A DNA stretch of 49,992 bases from Candidatus Iainarchaeum sp. (GTDB lineage Archaea; Iainarchaeota; Iainarchaeia; Iainarchaeales; JAAZKV01): contig JAAZKV010000023.1 of assembly GCA_012799645.1 (NCBI GenBank), positions 1 through 49,992 on the forward strand, in the 5' to 3' direction. Below, piece by piece: positions 9,540 through 18,533 of the stretch. Below the pieces are notes generated by a model. That model did no database searches, was not told the origin of the DNA, and was given only the letters and a program-made list of their open reading frames with translations. Every line of letters begins with the position of its first letter. The stretch's first letter is position 1. The position numbers were made by a program, and so were the translations under genes.

Positions 9540-9911
9540 TTATTTTTTTGATTTTTTTTCTTTTTTCTCATCACTACTTTCTTCTTTTTCTGTTCCTTCA
9601 ATTTTTGCTTTTAGTGAATTCAATTTTTTTAGTAAAGATTCTTCTTGCTTTTCAACTGTTTTTAGTTTTAGTTCAAAACTTTCTTTTCTTTCTTGTGTTT
9701 CTTTTTTCATTTCCTCAACTGTTTTTGGCACAAGTAAATTTCCAACAGCTTTGTAAACTTTTGTTTCTTTTGTTTTTGATAATTCTTCAAGTGAAGCTTT
9801 CATTATTTCTATTTGTATAGATAATTGTTGTTTTTGAGAAGAAATTGTCATCAATAATTTTCTATCCCTTTCAAACTCCATAATTAATACTCTTTTATCC
9901 TCTTTACTCAT
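9540..9911 (-). CDS. pfdB: Prefoldin beta subunit
   Basis: Coiled-coil prefoldin beta pattern (VYKAVGNLLVPKTVEEMKKE); superoperon context. Confidence 0.85.
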   Translation of the reverse strand: MSKEDKRVLIMEFERDRKLLMTISSQKQQLSIQIEIMKASLEELSKTKETKVYKAVGNLLVPKTVEEMKKETQERKESFELKLKTVEKQEESLLKKLNSLKAKIEGTEKEESSDEKKEKKSKK

Positions 9912-10175
9912 TCATAATTCCTCCAATTCTTGAAATAAAATTAATGGCTTAAGTATTGAGTTAAGCGAAGCTCTTAAAGCTGTTTTGTCCACTGCTGATA
10001 TTTTTATATTTAAAGAATTTTTTTTTAAAAAAATCTTTGTTTGGCTTCTTTGATAACTCTCCATAAGCTCGGGTTTTATTGATTTAAAAAAACCTGTTGC
10101 TTGATTTTTTGAATCAAAAGCAACATCAATATCTAAAAAATACATTTCTCTCACAATAATTAGAAATTGATCCAC
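9912..10175 (-). CDS. pcc1: KEOPS complex subunit Pcc1
   Basis: Small Pcc1-like protein (DKTALRASLNSILKPL), between RpoP and prefoldin as expected in the archaeal superoperon. Confidence 0.75.
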   Translation of the reverse strand: MDQFLIIVREMYFLDIDVAFDSKNQATGFFKSIKPELMESYQRSQTKIFLKKNSLNIKISAVDKTALRASLNSILKPLILFQELEEL

Positions 10176-10187
10176 TCATTAATTTTA

Positions 10188-10322
10188 TTAATCCGCTTTC
10201 ACTGTTTTTGAAATTGGTTCTCTTAATTTGTATAATATTCTATAACCACATGAAGGACATCTCACTAATCCTTCATAAACATTTTGAACTTCTGTTCCAC
10301 ACTTTGCACACTTATATGCCAT
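10188..10322 (-). CDS. rpoP: DNA-directed RNA polymerase subunit P (Rpo12)
   Basis: Own translation: MAYKCAKCGTEVQNVYEGLVRCPSCGYRILYKLREPISKTVKAD*; CxxC...CxxC zinc ribbon; 44 aa, absent from the ORF track. Confidence 0.95.
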   Translation of the reverse strand: MAYKCAKCGTEVQNVYEGLVRCPSCGYRILYKLREPISKTVKAD

Positions 10323-10420
10323 ACACTCACCCACATAATTAATAATTTATTTTTAAAAATTTATATTTTAATTATTTATTTTTTAATTATTTATTTTTTA
10401 AAAATTTATTATTTAATTAT

Positions 10421-10762
10421 TTATTCTTTAATTGCTTCTGCTATTTCTTTTTCCATTCCTGAAATGTCTTCACTTGTTTGTATTAATTCTTTCGATCCTT
10501 CAACAAAGTTTTTTTGAGAAACCATTTTTTTGATTGATTTTCCTATTAGTGTTTCTGCTTCATAAGCCCCACCGGTGAATTTTGCTTTGCATTTTTTACA
10601 AACAAAAAGCCCTGCAGCGATTCTTTTTATTGTTAAAAAACTACAAAAAGGACAACTTGTTGGTTTGTTTTTTCTTTCTTCAACTTTTAACACTCTTTTT
10701 CTAATACCTACTCCATATCTTTCCTTGAATCTTCCTGTAGAACCAACTTTTTTTGTACTCAT
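10421..10762 (-). CDS. rpl37ae: 50S ribosomal protein L37Ae / L43e
   Basis: GSTGRFKERYGVGIRKRV, CPFC...CKKCKAKFTGGAYE. Confidence 0.95.
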   Translation of the reverse strand: MSTKKVGSTGRFKERYGVGIRKRVLKVEERKNKPTSCPFCSFLTIKRIAAGLFVCKKCKAKFTGGAYEAETLIGKSIKKMVSQKNFVEGSKELIQTSEDISGMEKEIAEAIKE

Positions 10763-10862
10763 AAAAATCGCTCACCTAAACTAATCAAAACATTCCATTA
10801 TTATTACATAAATATCAAAAAGAAAGCTTTTTAAAGATGCTTTGTTAAAGAAAAAATGCAAA

Positions 10863-10893
10863 AGACAAAATCAAGTTTTTTGCTTAATTTTGT
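10863..10893. terminator. Terminator-like hairpin between rrp42 and rpl37ae
   Basis: GACAAAATCAAG...CTTAATTTTGTC, 12-bp stem with one G-T wobble; T-rich on the 3' side of either strand. Confidence 0.55.
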
Positions 10894-10959
10894 CCCCTTT
10901 TTTTCTAATTTTTTGTATTTGTTACTTTATTTATTTTCTTCTCATTTTTTTATTTATTT

Positions 10960-11763
10960 TTATTTTTTTCCAACCATTTTTAGGAGTTTTTTTCTTGTTT
11001 CATTCGCTACTTTGAATCCGGTGTCTATCATGTAATTTACTTCTTCTAAAGTAAATGATCCTCCAACTCCTTTTTGCATTGCACTCATGAATCCATCATC
11101 TGTTGTTGCTACTGAAAATCGTGCTTCTGCTGCTTTTTCTTCTATGTATGTTGGATCAACTAATATTCTTCCACCAACTTTTACAAAAGTTGTTAATAGT
11201 GGAATTCTTTTTAGTTCAATTTTTCCTGCATACTCTTGTTTCACGATTCTGTTCTCTTCGTCAAGTTTTGGGATTTTTGCGTTCAAAAATGAAGCAATTC
11301 CTGCAATACTTCCTGCATCAAACAAATTTCCGTCACTATTCACTGCGTAAAAGTCAAAAAATGCAACAAACGCTGCTTCTCCTTCTTTTATGCAAAGTTT
11401 TGTGAAATCAATTGCTTTACTTTCTCTTAACCCTCTATCCACCACTCTTGCTACTTCTATTTCATCCATTGATGGTGGTCCGTACTCGTAATCCCCGTGA
11501 GCTAGTGGTAGTAATTCTGCTCCAACACTAATAGCTCCTTCGTTTGGATTGTCAGGATAGGGTTTATCAACTAACATTTTGATTCCACTAATCACTTGTG
11601 TTTCTCCAAGTTGAACGATTGCTGAACCTTCAGCGTTCTCAAATTTGTTTAGAGTAATTGTGAAATCTCTCATTTCATCAAGTGCTCTACCATCAACTCT
11701 TTTTCCAACCCTTGCTAACTCTATTACTTTCGATATATCATATTCTAAAACAGTTGATCTCAT
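10960..11763 (-). CDS. rrp42: Exosome complex RNase PH-like subunit Rrp42
   Basis: RNase PH fold; VGKRVDGRALDEMRDF, VDRGLRESKAIDFTKLCI; position in superoperon. Confidence 0.93.
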   Translation of the reverse strand: MRSTVLEYDISKVIELARVGKRVDGRALDEMRDFTITLNKFENAEGSAIVQLGETQVISGIKMLVDKPYPDNPNEGAISVGAELLPLAHGDYEYGPPSMDEIEVARVVDRGLRESKAIDFTKLCIKEGEAAFVAFFDFYAVNSDGNLFDAGSIAGIASFLNAKIPKLDEENRIVKQEYAGKIELKRIPLLTTFVKVGGRILVDPTYIEEKAAEARFSVATTDDGFMSAMQKGVGGSFTLEEVNYMIDTGFKVANETRKKLLKMVGKK

Positions 11764-12641
11764 TTTCTCACCTTCTTTGATTTACTATCTTTACCTTTTT
11801 TTTCGGTTTTTGATTCTTTTTCTTTTTTATCAACTTTATCAACTTTTTTTTCTAACACAACTTCTTTTTTTGTGTTTTTTTCTACACCAACTGCTTTCTC
11901 TACTGCTTTTTTGTTTAATTCTTCAACAGTAAATCTTTCTGTTAATGCTTTCTTTTGCACTTCATACACTTGTTGGCAACCTTTTATCCCAAGTGCTGCA
12001 ACAGCATCCCATTCTTTTCTTGTCAACAAACCATCCATTTGGAGTAAAACTATTTCTCCAGTAGTTGGCATTATTGCTAATGGCACATCAACTGCATCAG
12101 GCGCATCTTCTTCATCTTTGTTCAAATCAAGAACAATTTCGTTAAACGCTTTTCCTACTCCAACAGCTGATACTAAATCCCTCATTGGAATTCCAGCATC
12201 CGCTAATGCACAAGCAGCTGCTGTTAAACAAGCAACTCTTGACCCCGCATTAGAATCAGCAACTTCAACCATTACTGCAATCTCTGTGTTAGGGAACTGG
12301 TTAACGAAAACTACTTTTTCTAGAGCTTCTGATAAAACTTTTGAAATTTCGTGATCTCTTCTATTAGGCCCTGGTCTTTTTCTATCAGGCACACTAAACG
12401 AAGCCATTCTGTACACTGCTTTTATTACTGCTTTGTAAGGGTTTTGGGTGTGCTTTGGTAAAGCTTCTCTTGGTCCATACACTGCAGCATACACTTTGTT
12501 TTGCCCCCACTCTAAATACGCAGAACCATCCGCGTTAGGGATTACTCCCACTTTGATACTCAATGGTCGTATTTCATCCATTTTTCTTCCATCAAGTCTT
12601 TTTTTTGTTTTTTTATAATCTATTACTTCTTCTTTACTCAT
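11760..12641 (-). CDS. rrp41: Exosome complex catalytic subunit Rrp41 with charged C-terminal tail
   Basis: RLDGRKMDEIRPLSIKVGVIPNADGSAYLEWG, RPGPNRRDHEISKVLSEALE. Confidence 0.95.
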   Translation of the reverse strand: MSKEEVIDYKKTKKRLDGRKMDEIRPLSIKVGVIPNADGSAYLEWGQNKVYAAVYGPREALPKHTQNPYKAVIKAVYRMASFSVPDRKRPGPNRRDHEISKVLSEALEKVVFVNQFPNTEIAVMVEVADSNAGSRVACLTAAACALADAGIPMRDLVSAVGVGKAFNEIVLDLNKDEEDAPDAVDVPLAIMPTTGEIVLLQMDGLLTRKEWDAVAALGIKGCQQVYEVQKKALTERFTVEELNKKAVEKAVGVEKNTKKEVVLEKKVDKVDKKEKESKTEKKGKDSKSKKVRK

Positions 12642-13356
12642 TTAATTCACCTACATTAGAATAATCTATTACTTCGCTTTCTTCTTCTATTACTTCACTT
12701 TCTTCAACTCTATTATTTCTTTGTTGATTGTATGGAAATTTTTCTTCAAGAGTTACTCCAAAAAAATCTTGGATAGCGTTTGTTAAATTATTTTTGTATG
12801 CGTTCTCTTCAATGAACGCGATTACTTTTTTTAACGACTCTATGTTTCCATTTCTTGCCCAAACTCTTCCATTTTTTCCTACAATTAATTCGCAACCTGT
12901 TCCTTTTTTTAGGATTTCAAGCATTGAACCATTTTTTCCGATCAATCTTGGTGATCTAACTGGAACAACTTCAAATACTTCTCCTCCAATTAGTCTTCTT
13001 GGAAAAATCAAATTAGCTTCTTTTAGTTCATCAACTGATTCTACTTTCGCTAACACTAGGTCTCCAACTCTAAGTTGATCTCTTATTGCTTTTGTTGGAA
13101 TAAAAGAATCTACACTTGCATTCAAATTAATTCCATACCCTGCAAAAACCACTCTTGTCACCACACCAATAACCACATCATCAGGTTTTGGCAAATACTT
13201 TCCTTCTAGTGGGACAACACTAGCTTGATCCTTACTAACATCGGATACTCCTAGAACTTTTGCGTATATTTTTCCATTCGCAACAAAGACATTACTGCCA
13301 AGTCGCTTTCTTTCCTCGGAGATCAACTCTCCAGGAACCACTATTTTTTTACTCAT
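12634..13356 (-). CDS. rrp4: Exosome complex RNA-binding subunit Rrp4
   Basis: S1 and KH pattern: VIGVVTRVVFAGYGINLNASVDSFIP, LIGKNGSMLEILKKGTGCELIVGKNGRVWARNG. Confidence 0.93.
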   Translation of the reverse strand: MSKKIVVPGELISEERKRLGSNVFVANGKIYAKVLGVSDVSKDQASVVPLEGKYLPKPDDVVIGVVTRVVFAGYGINLNASVDSFIPTKAIRDQLRVGDLVLAKVESVDELKEANLIFPRRLIGGEVFEVVPVRSPRLIGKNGSMLEILKKGTGCELIVGKNGRVWARNGNIESLKKVIAFIEENAYKNNLTNAIQDFFGVTLEEKFPYNQQRNNRVEESEVIEEESEVIDYSNVGELNE

Positions 13357-13416
13357 CTATTCACCTTCTTAAAAATAAATTTTAATATTATTTTTAACTT
13401 TTTATTCAACTATTTT

Positions 13417-14145
13417 TTATTCAATTATTTTTACTATTACTTCCCCTTTTGTTATTGAGTTTAATTCATTTAGTAAATCTTGTTTCATCCCTGCTGGTAA
13501 AAAAAATTCTGCAGCGAGCGAACCATCATTTAACCAATCTTCTTTTTTTAATTCAAATTTGTGAATAATGCTTGATGCTCTTCCTGCGTATTGTGTTGGA
13601 ACTTTAATTGCGAAATGTATTTTTTCTAAAGAAATTGGAATTATTGGTCTTAGTGCGGCAACGATTTGGGTTACTTGTTCTTCTGAACTCTTAAAAGCGT
13701 CAATATTTATTTTTGCTTGCTCCATCGCGTTCTCAATTCTAATTGGAGGGGGAGGGGTTTTTGTTTGAGGATTCATTGCATTTCTTGAAATGAACGAAAT
13801 TATTTCCGCTCTCTTTTTTTCTTGCATTTGTTTTCTTTGCTCTGTGGTTAATTGTACTTCCCCGTCTTTTATTATTTTATAAGCAACTATTTTCATATCA
13901 GTTGAACCGAAAACTTTTGTTATGTGTTCTGGACTAGCGAGATCGCCTGCTCTAACATCTTTAAACACTTGATTTGTTGCAAGAAGTTTATCCAATTCAA
14001 TATTTTTTCCTTGTTTTACTTGCATTGCAAAATCGGGATCAACTCTTATCTCAAATTTGTGACCGAATTTTTCTAATCTTGCAATAACTGAATCATCCAA
14101 ACTAACCATAACACTCACTTTATTTATTTTTCTCTTTTTCTTCAA
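13417..14145 (-). CDS. sdo1: SBDS/Sdo1 ribosome maturation protein
   Basis: DKLLATNQVFKDVRAGDLASPEHITKVFGSTD; exosome context. Confidence 0.95.
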   Translation of the reverse strand: MKKKRKINKVSVMVSLDDSVIARLEKFGHKFEIRVDPDFAMQVKQGKNIELDKLLATNQVFKDVRAGDLASPEHITKVFGSTDMKIVAYKIIKDGEVQLTTEQRKQMQEKKRAEIISFISRNAMNPQTKTPPPPIRIENAMEQAKINIDAFKSSEEQVTQIVAALRPIIPISLEKIHFAIKVPTQYAGRASSIIHKFELKKEDWLNDGSLAAEFFLPAGMKQDLLNELNSITKGEVIVKIIE

Positions 14146-14251
14146 TCGTATTTTTTTAAACTAGTTTTTACTCCAACTTTCTTTTTCCCTAAAAGTTGGG
14201 ACTAAATCGAACTTCAACAAAACAAAAAAAAAGGTATTAAAAAATTCATCC

Positions 14252-14968
14252 TCACTTAAATAATTGTTTTGTTGCTTGTTCTGATAAAAATCTAAATCCG
14301 TTCGCATCAACTATTGCGAACTCTACTCTATCCATTGATATTTTTTCTTTTTCGGTCATACTTTTTTCTAAAGCTTTGTAAGCTAAAGCCATTGCTTTTT
14401 CCATTGATAATCCTTCTTTGTATTCTTTTTCAAACAAATCCATTGCTTTGTCTTTATTTCTTCCAACAGCAACCGCTTTGTATTGTGCTAAAGCACCACT
14501 AGGTTCTGTTTCAAACAAAGCTGGTCCTTTTTCATCAAATCCTGCAATAATAAATGCTACTCCAAATGGTCTAAGACCACCATATTGAGTGAATGCTTGT
14601 TTTGTTTCCGCAATTTCTTTTGCCATAACTTCTATTTGGATTGGTTCGGCATAAACCATTTTGTTTTCTTGTGCTTGTTTTCTAGCAATTCCAACAAGTC
14701 TTCTTGCATCCCCAACTAATCCTGCTGATAATACTCCAATGTGTTCATCCACTTTGAAAATTTTTTCTATAGAATCAGGTAAAACTAATTTTCCTTGAAT
14801 ATTTTTATCCGCTGCCAAAACTACTCCGCTAGCGTACAATACTCCAACTCCAATAGTTCCTTGTTCTACGATTTTTGAAGCATACTCTACTTGGTAAAGA
14901 CGTCCCTCTGGACTAAACATTGTTGATGCTTTATCATAAGCTGGAACTTTAGATTGCATTGGATACAT
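14252..14968 (-). CDS. psmA: Proteasome alpha subunit
   Basis: YDKASTMFSPEGRLYQVEYASKIVEQGTIGVGV, RPFGVAFIIAGFDEKGP. Confidence 0.97.
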   Translation of the reverse strand: MYPMQSKVPAYDKASTMFSPEGRLYQVEYASKIVEQGTIGVGVLYASGVVLAADKNIQGKLVLPDSIEKIFKVDEHIGVLSAGLVGDARRLVGIARKQAQENKMVYAEPIQIEVMAKEIAETKQAFTQYGGLRPFGVAFIIAGFDEKGPALFETEPSGALAQYKAVAVGRNKDKAMDLFEKEYKEGLSMEKAMALAYKALEKSMTEKEKISMDRVEFAIVDANGFRFLSEQATKQLFK

Positions 14969-15325
14969 AAAAATAACTCCTTACAAAAATTCTATAAAAA
15001 CAGAGAAAATCACTTTCCCCCCACTACCCTTATTTTCAATCTTCTTTTCAATATACTTTTCAATATACACTTGATAGACAATCTTTTTAAAGCTTGTTAA
15101 AACACAAAAAAATGAGGAAAAAAAGAATAAAAACGAATAAAAAAACAATGCAACAATAATAAAAAAAACAATATGGTAAAAATTAGTAAAAACTAATTAC
15201 TATTAAATTACTAATTTATCATTAATCACTAACTACCACTAATAACTAACCCTCATCAATTACTCTTTTTTCACTACTTACTCCCAATTAACTATTTTTT
15301 ATCATTAACTATTTTTTATCATTAA

Positions 15326-15739
15326 CTATTTTTTATTAACTGATTTTGTCTCTTTAACTAATTTTTCCTCGTTTTCTACTCTTTTGGTAGTATCAAACCC
15401 GGCAAATTCTTTTATTGTTTTTATTGTACCTGAAGTGAGGAGAGGATTTATTATTACTTTTTTGTTTCTAATTTTTTCAATAAAAGCGGTTCCTGCAATT
15501 AGTTCAACTTCTTTTCCTCTCTTGCACTTTACAATTGCTTTGTTGTTTTTGTACAAAACGATTTTTGGATTAATTTCTGCAAGACCTTTTGAACCAAAAA
15601 AAGATAATAATTCTATCCAAAAACCAAAGTAAAAATCTTTTTCACCCAAATCCGCATTCAATACTTCAAAAAGCACATATCTTTTCTTGTCCCTATGCGC
15701 AGCAGGAATTGTTGCTTTCTTTGATTTTGTAATTTTCAT
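15326..15739 (-). CDS. rnp2: RNase P protein component Pop5 (Rnp2)
   Basis: KKRYVLFEVL..., LLTSGTIKTIKEF; adjacent to Rpp30. Confidence 0.85.
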   Translation of the reverse strand: MKITKSKKATIPAAHRDKKRYVLFEVLNADLGEKDFYFGFWIELLSFFGSKGLAEINPKIVLYKNNKAIVKCKRGKEVELIAGTAFIEKIRNKKVIINPLLTSGTIKTIKEFAGFDTTKRVENEEKLVKETKSVNKK

Positions 15740-15917
15740 AAAAAAAACACGCCTTTAATTAATTTCAAAAAATCATTTTTTAATTTTTTAAATTTTTATT
15801 TTTATTTTTTTAAATTTTTGTTTTGTTTTTTTCAACCCACCCTTTATTTTTATTACCCTATTTTTTAAATTTTAAATTTTAAATTTTTTATTTGTTTTTT
15901 TCATTTTGTTTTTTTCT

Positions 15918-16469
15918 TTACTCTAAATATGATTCTGCTTGTTCATTACTCAACCCAAGTATTTTTGCAATCGCAACTCTTACTTTTCTTGGTCTTATGT
16001 GTAATGAATCTTTTGTTCCACTCGCTACAATGAATTTTACTTTTTTTAATTTACAATACCTTACTATGTCTAAATAATTTTTCCAATATTGGTGTCTTTC
16101 AAAAGAATTTTTTTTCATTAACTCTTCAAACATCAACACCACTGTTGTCCCATTATCTGATAATTTTTTTGCTAAACCTAAATCAAAAAATTGTTTTGTG
16201 TTTGAAGGAGAGAGTAAAAAATCCGCTTTTATTTTTGCGGCAAACTCGTTTGCTTTTATTGATCCACCAACAACCGCTTTCTTTTTTGATTGGAGTTTTT
16301 GAATATCTTTAGTGTTTTCTGAAACAAGATAACAAGGAACAAAATTGTTTGCTTTCGCAACTTTTTCATCTTTTTCGTTTTCAACAAGAACAATTACTTG
16401 TTCTTTAAAATAAGTAGAAATCTGCAACAACTCTTTGAGTGGTTGAGTATAAACTATATCCATAAACAT
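15918..16469 (-). CDS. rnp3: RNase P protein component Rpp30 (Rnp3)
   Basis: Divergent Rpp30 TIM-barrel pattern (RYCKLKKVKFIVASGTKDSLHIRPRKVRVAIAKILGLSNEQA). Confidence 0.88.
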   Translation of the reverse strand: MFMDIVYTQPLKELLQISTYFKEQVIVLVENEKDEKVAKANNFVPCYLVSENTKDIQKLQSKKKAVVGGSIKANEFAAKIKADFLLSPSNTKQFFDLGLAKKLSDNGTTVVLMFEELMKKNSFERHQYWKNYLDIVRYCKLKKVKFIVASGTKDSLHIRPRKVRVAIAKILGLSNEQAESYLE

Positions 16470-16486
16470 TCAATTAACTAAAACAA

Positions 16487-17092
16487 CTAACTTAGGTTTG
16501 GCCCCCATCTAAAGTCAGTTTTTTTCTTGGCTTTGTTTTTTCTCTTATTCACTAAATTTGTTTTCTTGTTTGATCTTCCAGCGTAAGTTTTTCCTCTTTC
16601 TGCTCTTCCTTTTTGGTTCTTTGATAAGTAAGATAATTTTTTGTCAGATTTTATTGTCGAAGCATCTCTATCAGCCATTACTACTTCAAAATAGTGCCAT
16701 TGACCATCTTCTGCAACTTTGTATGAACCTAGTGCTTCTGCATTCTCAAATTTTTTTGAAGCTTTTTGTTCAGCCATTGCTTGAGTATTTATTCTTCTTG
16801 ATAGTTTTGCTTGTCCAAGTCTTTTTGGTCTTCTTTTATGAGTAGGTCGGTGGTGTGTTCCTGTACCTTTTCTTACTCTAACTCTTGCAACAAAAATACC
16901 TTGTTTTGCTCTATAACCAACTCCTTTAGCCGAAACCAAGTTTGTTGGATAATCAACTACAACAACTGCTTTCCCTTCATTTCTGTATTCTAAAGATCTT
17001 TGTCTAAAAAGAGAAACATAATCATAATTCTCGTCCTTTGTTCCTTTCCATTCATTTTGGAAAGTTTTTCTAATATATTTATATGCACCCAT
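16487..17092 (-). CDS. rpl15e: 50S ribosomal protein L15e
   Basis: MGAYKYIRKTFQNEW, KGVGYRAKQGIFVARVRVRKG. Confidence 0.97.
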   Translation of the reverse strand: MGAYKYIRKTFQNEWKGTKDENYDYVSLFRQRSLEYRNEGKAVVVVDYPTNLVSAKGVGYRAKQGIFVARVRVRKGTGTHHRPTHKRRPKRLGQAKLSRRINTQAMAEQKASKKFENAEALGSYKVAEDGQWHYFEVVMADRDASTIKSDKKLSYLSKNQKGRAERGKTYAGRSNKKTNLVNKRKNKAKKKTDFRWGPNLS

Positions 17093-17253
17093 AAAATCAA
17101 CTCATAAAACTCATCAGGTATAAAGAAAATTCCCAAAAAAGCATTTAAAAAGGTACCTATTTGGATGATTTTTTTAATCACCCCCAATAGAAAAGCATTT
17201 ACTTTACCAAAAAAACAATTGTTTATTAAAAACTCTTTTTCTTATTTGATTTT

Positions 17254-18372
17254 ATGAAAAACAACAAAAAATTGAAAAAAAACAAGAAAACAATTCTTAC
17301 AATTGCAAACGAAAAAAAGTGTGACAAGTGTGAAAAAAAATACGAAATCATTCTTGCTTATGGGCCGCACAAATTTTGTGAAAAACACTTTGTTGAATTT
17401 TTTGAGAACAGGATACGAAAAACTATTAGAAAATACAATCTAATCGCTCCGCAAGAAAAAATACTAATCGCGTTAAGCGGAGGAAAAGACTCAACAACAA
17501 TATTGCACATATTGGCAAAGTATTATAAAAAAGGAAGAGAAATTGAAGCAATAATTATTGATGAAGGGGTTAAAGGATATAGAGAAAAAGCTGTAAAAAA
17601 AGCAATAGAGAATTGTAAAAAACTAGGGATCAAACACCACTTAGTTAAATTTGAAAAAGAATTTGGAATAACTAATGATACATTAATGCCAATACTAAAA
17701 AATAATCCAAAACTTGGGGGAACTTGTTCATTTTGTGGAGTGCTACGAAGAAATATAATGAACAAATACGCGAAAAAACTAAAATGTCAAAAACTAGTAA
17801 CAGGACACAATTTGGATGATGAAACTCAAAGTTTTGTAATGAACATATTCAATAATGATTATGAAAGAATGAAAAGAATGGGGGCAAGTGCAGGAATAAT
17901 AAAACACACAGGGTTTGTTAAAAGAATAAAACCACTCTACGAAACCCCTGAAAAAGAAATCATTGCATACTGTGCATACAAAAACATTAAACACTACAGC
18001 GAAGAGTGTTGCCCATATTCATACACGGCAAAAAGAAACGAGTATAGAGAAATGTTGAATAATTTTGAGGATAGATTTCCAGGAACACAATACTCAATAC
18101 TGAGATTTTATGAAAACCTAAAAAATGATATAAAAAAAATTAATGAAAAAGAGAACAAAAAAAAGAACAAAAATGAAAAACAAAAAAATGAAAGCGTATT
18201 AAAAGAATGCGAAAAATGTAAAGAACCAACAGAAAGAAAATTATGCAAAGCTTGTGAAATGATAGAAAAAATAAAACTTGAAAAAAAATTTCCAAACACA
18301 AACACTAGTAAAAAGTTTTTTGAGAAAAATAAAAACAAAAAACTAACCTGTGCAATTACAAAAAGATACTAA
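17254..18372 (+). CDS. ncsA: tRNA 2-thiolation PP-loop protein (TtuA/NcsA/Ctu1 family)
   Basis: CDKCEKKYEI zinc site, LSGGKDSTTILHIL PP-loop, GGTCSFCGVLRRNIMN, VTGHNLDDETQSFVMN, C-terminal CEKCKEPTERKLCKACE. Confidence 0.92.
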   Translation: MKNNKKLKKNKKTILTIANEKKCDKCEKKYEIILAYGPHKFCEKHFVEFFENRIRKTIRKYNLIAPQEKILIALSGGKDSTTILHILAKYYKKGREIEAIIIDEGVKGYREKAVKKAIENCKKLGIKHHLVKFEKEFGITNDTLMPILKNNPKLGGTCSFCGVLRRNIMNKYAKKLKCQKLVTGHNLDDETQSFVMNIFNNDYERMKRMGASAGIIKHTGFVKRIKPLYETPEKEIIAYCAYKNIKHYSEECCPYSYTAKRNEYREMLNNFEDRFPGTQYSILRFYENLKNDIKKINEKENKKKNKNEKQKNESVLKECEKCKEPTERKLCKACEMIEKIKLEKKFPNTNTSKKFFEKNKNKKLTCAITKRY

Positions 18373-18533
18373 AAAAACTAATTGGAGAGAAAATAAAAAA
18401 ACAAAAAAAATAATCAGTCAAAAAAACAAAATAAAAAAATCACAAAAAGAAAAAACAAAAAAAACAAAAAATACAAAATAAAAAAAAACATAATTAAAAA
18501 AATAAGAAAATAAATTAAGGGAAAATTGGTTTT

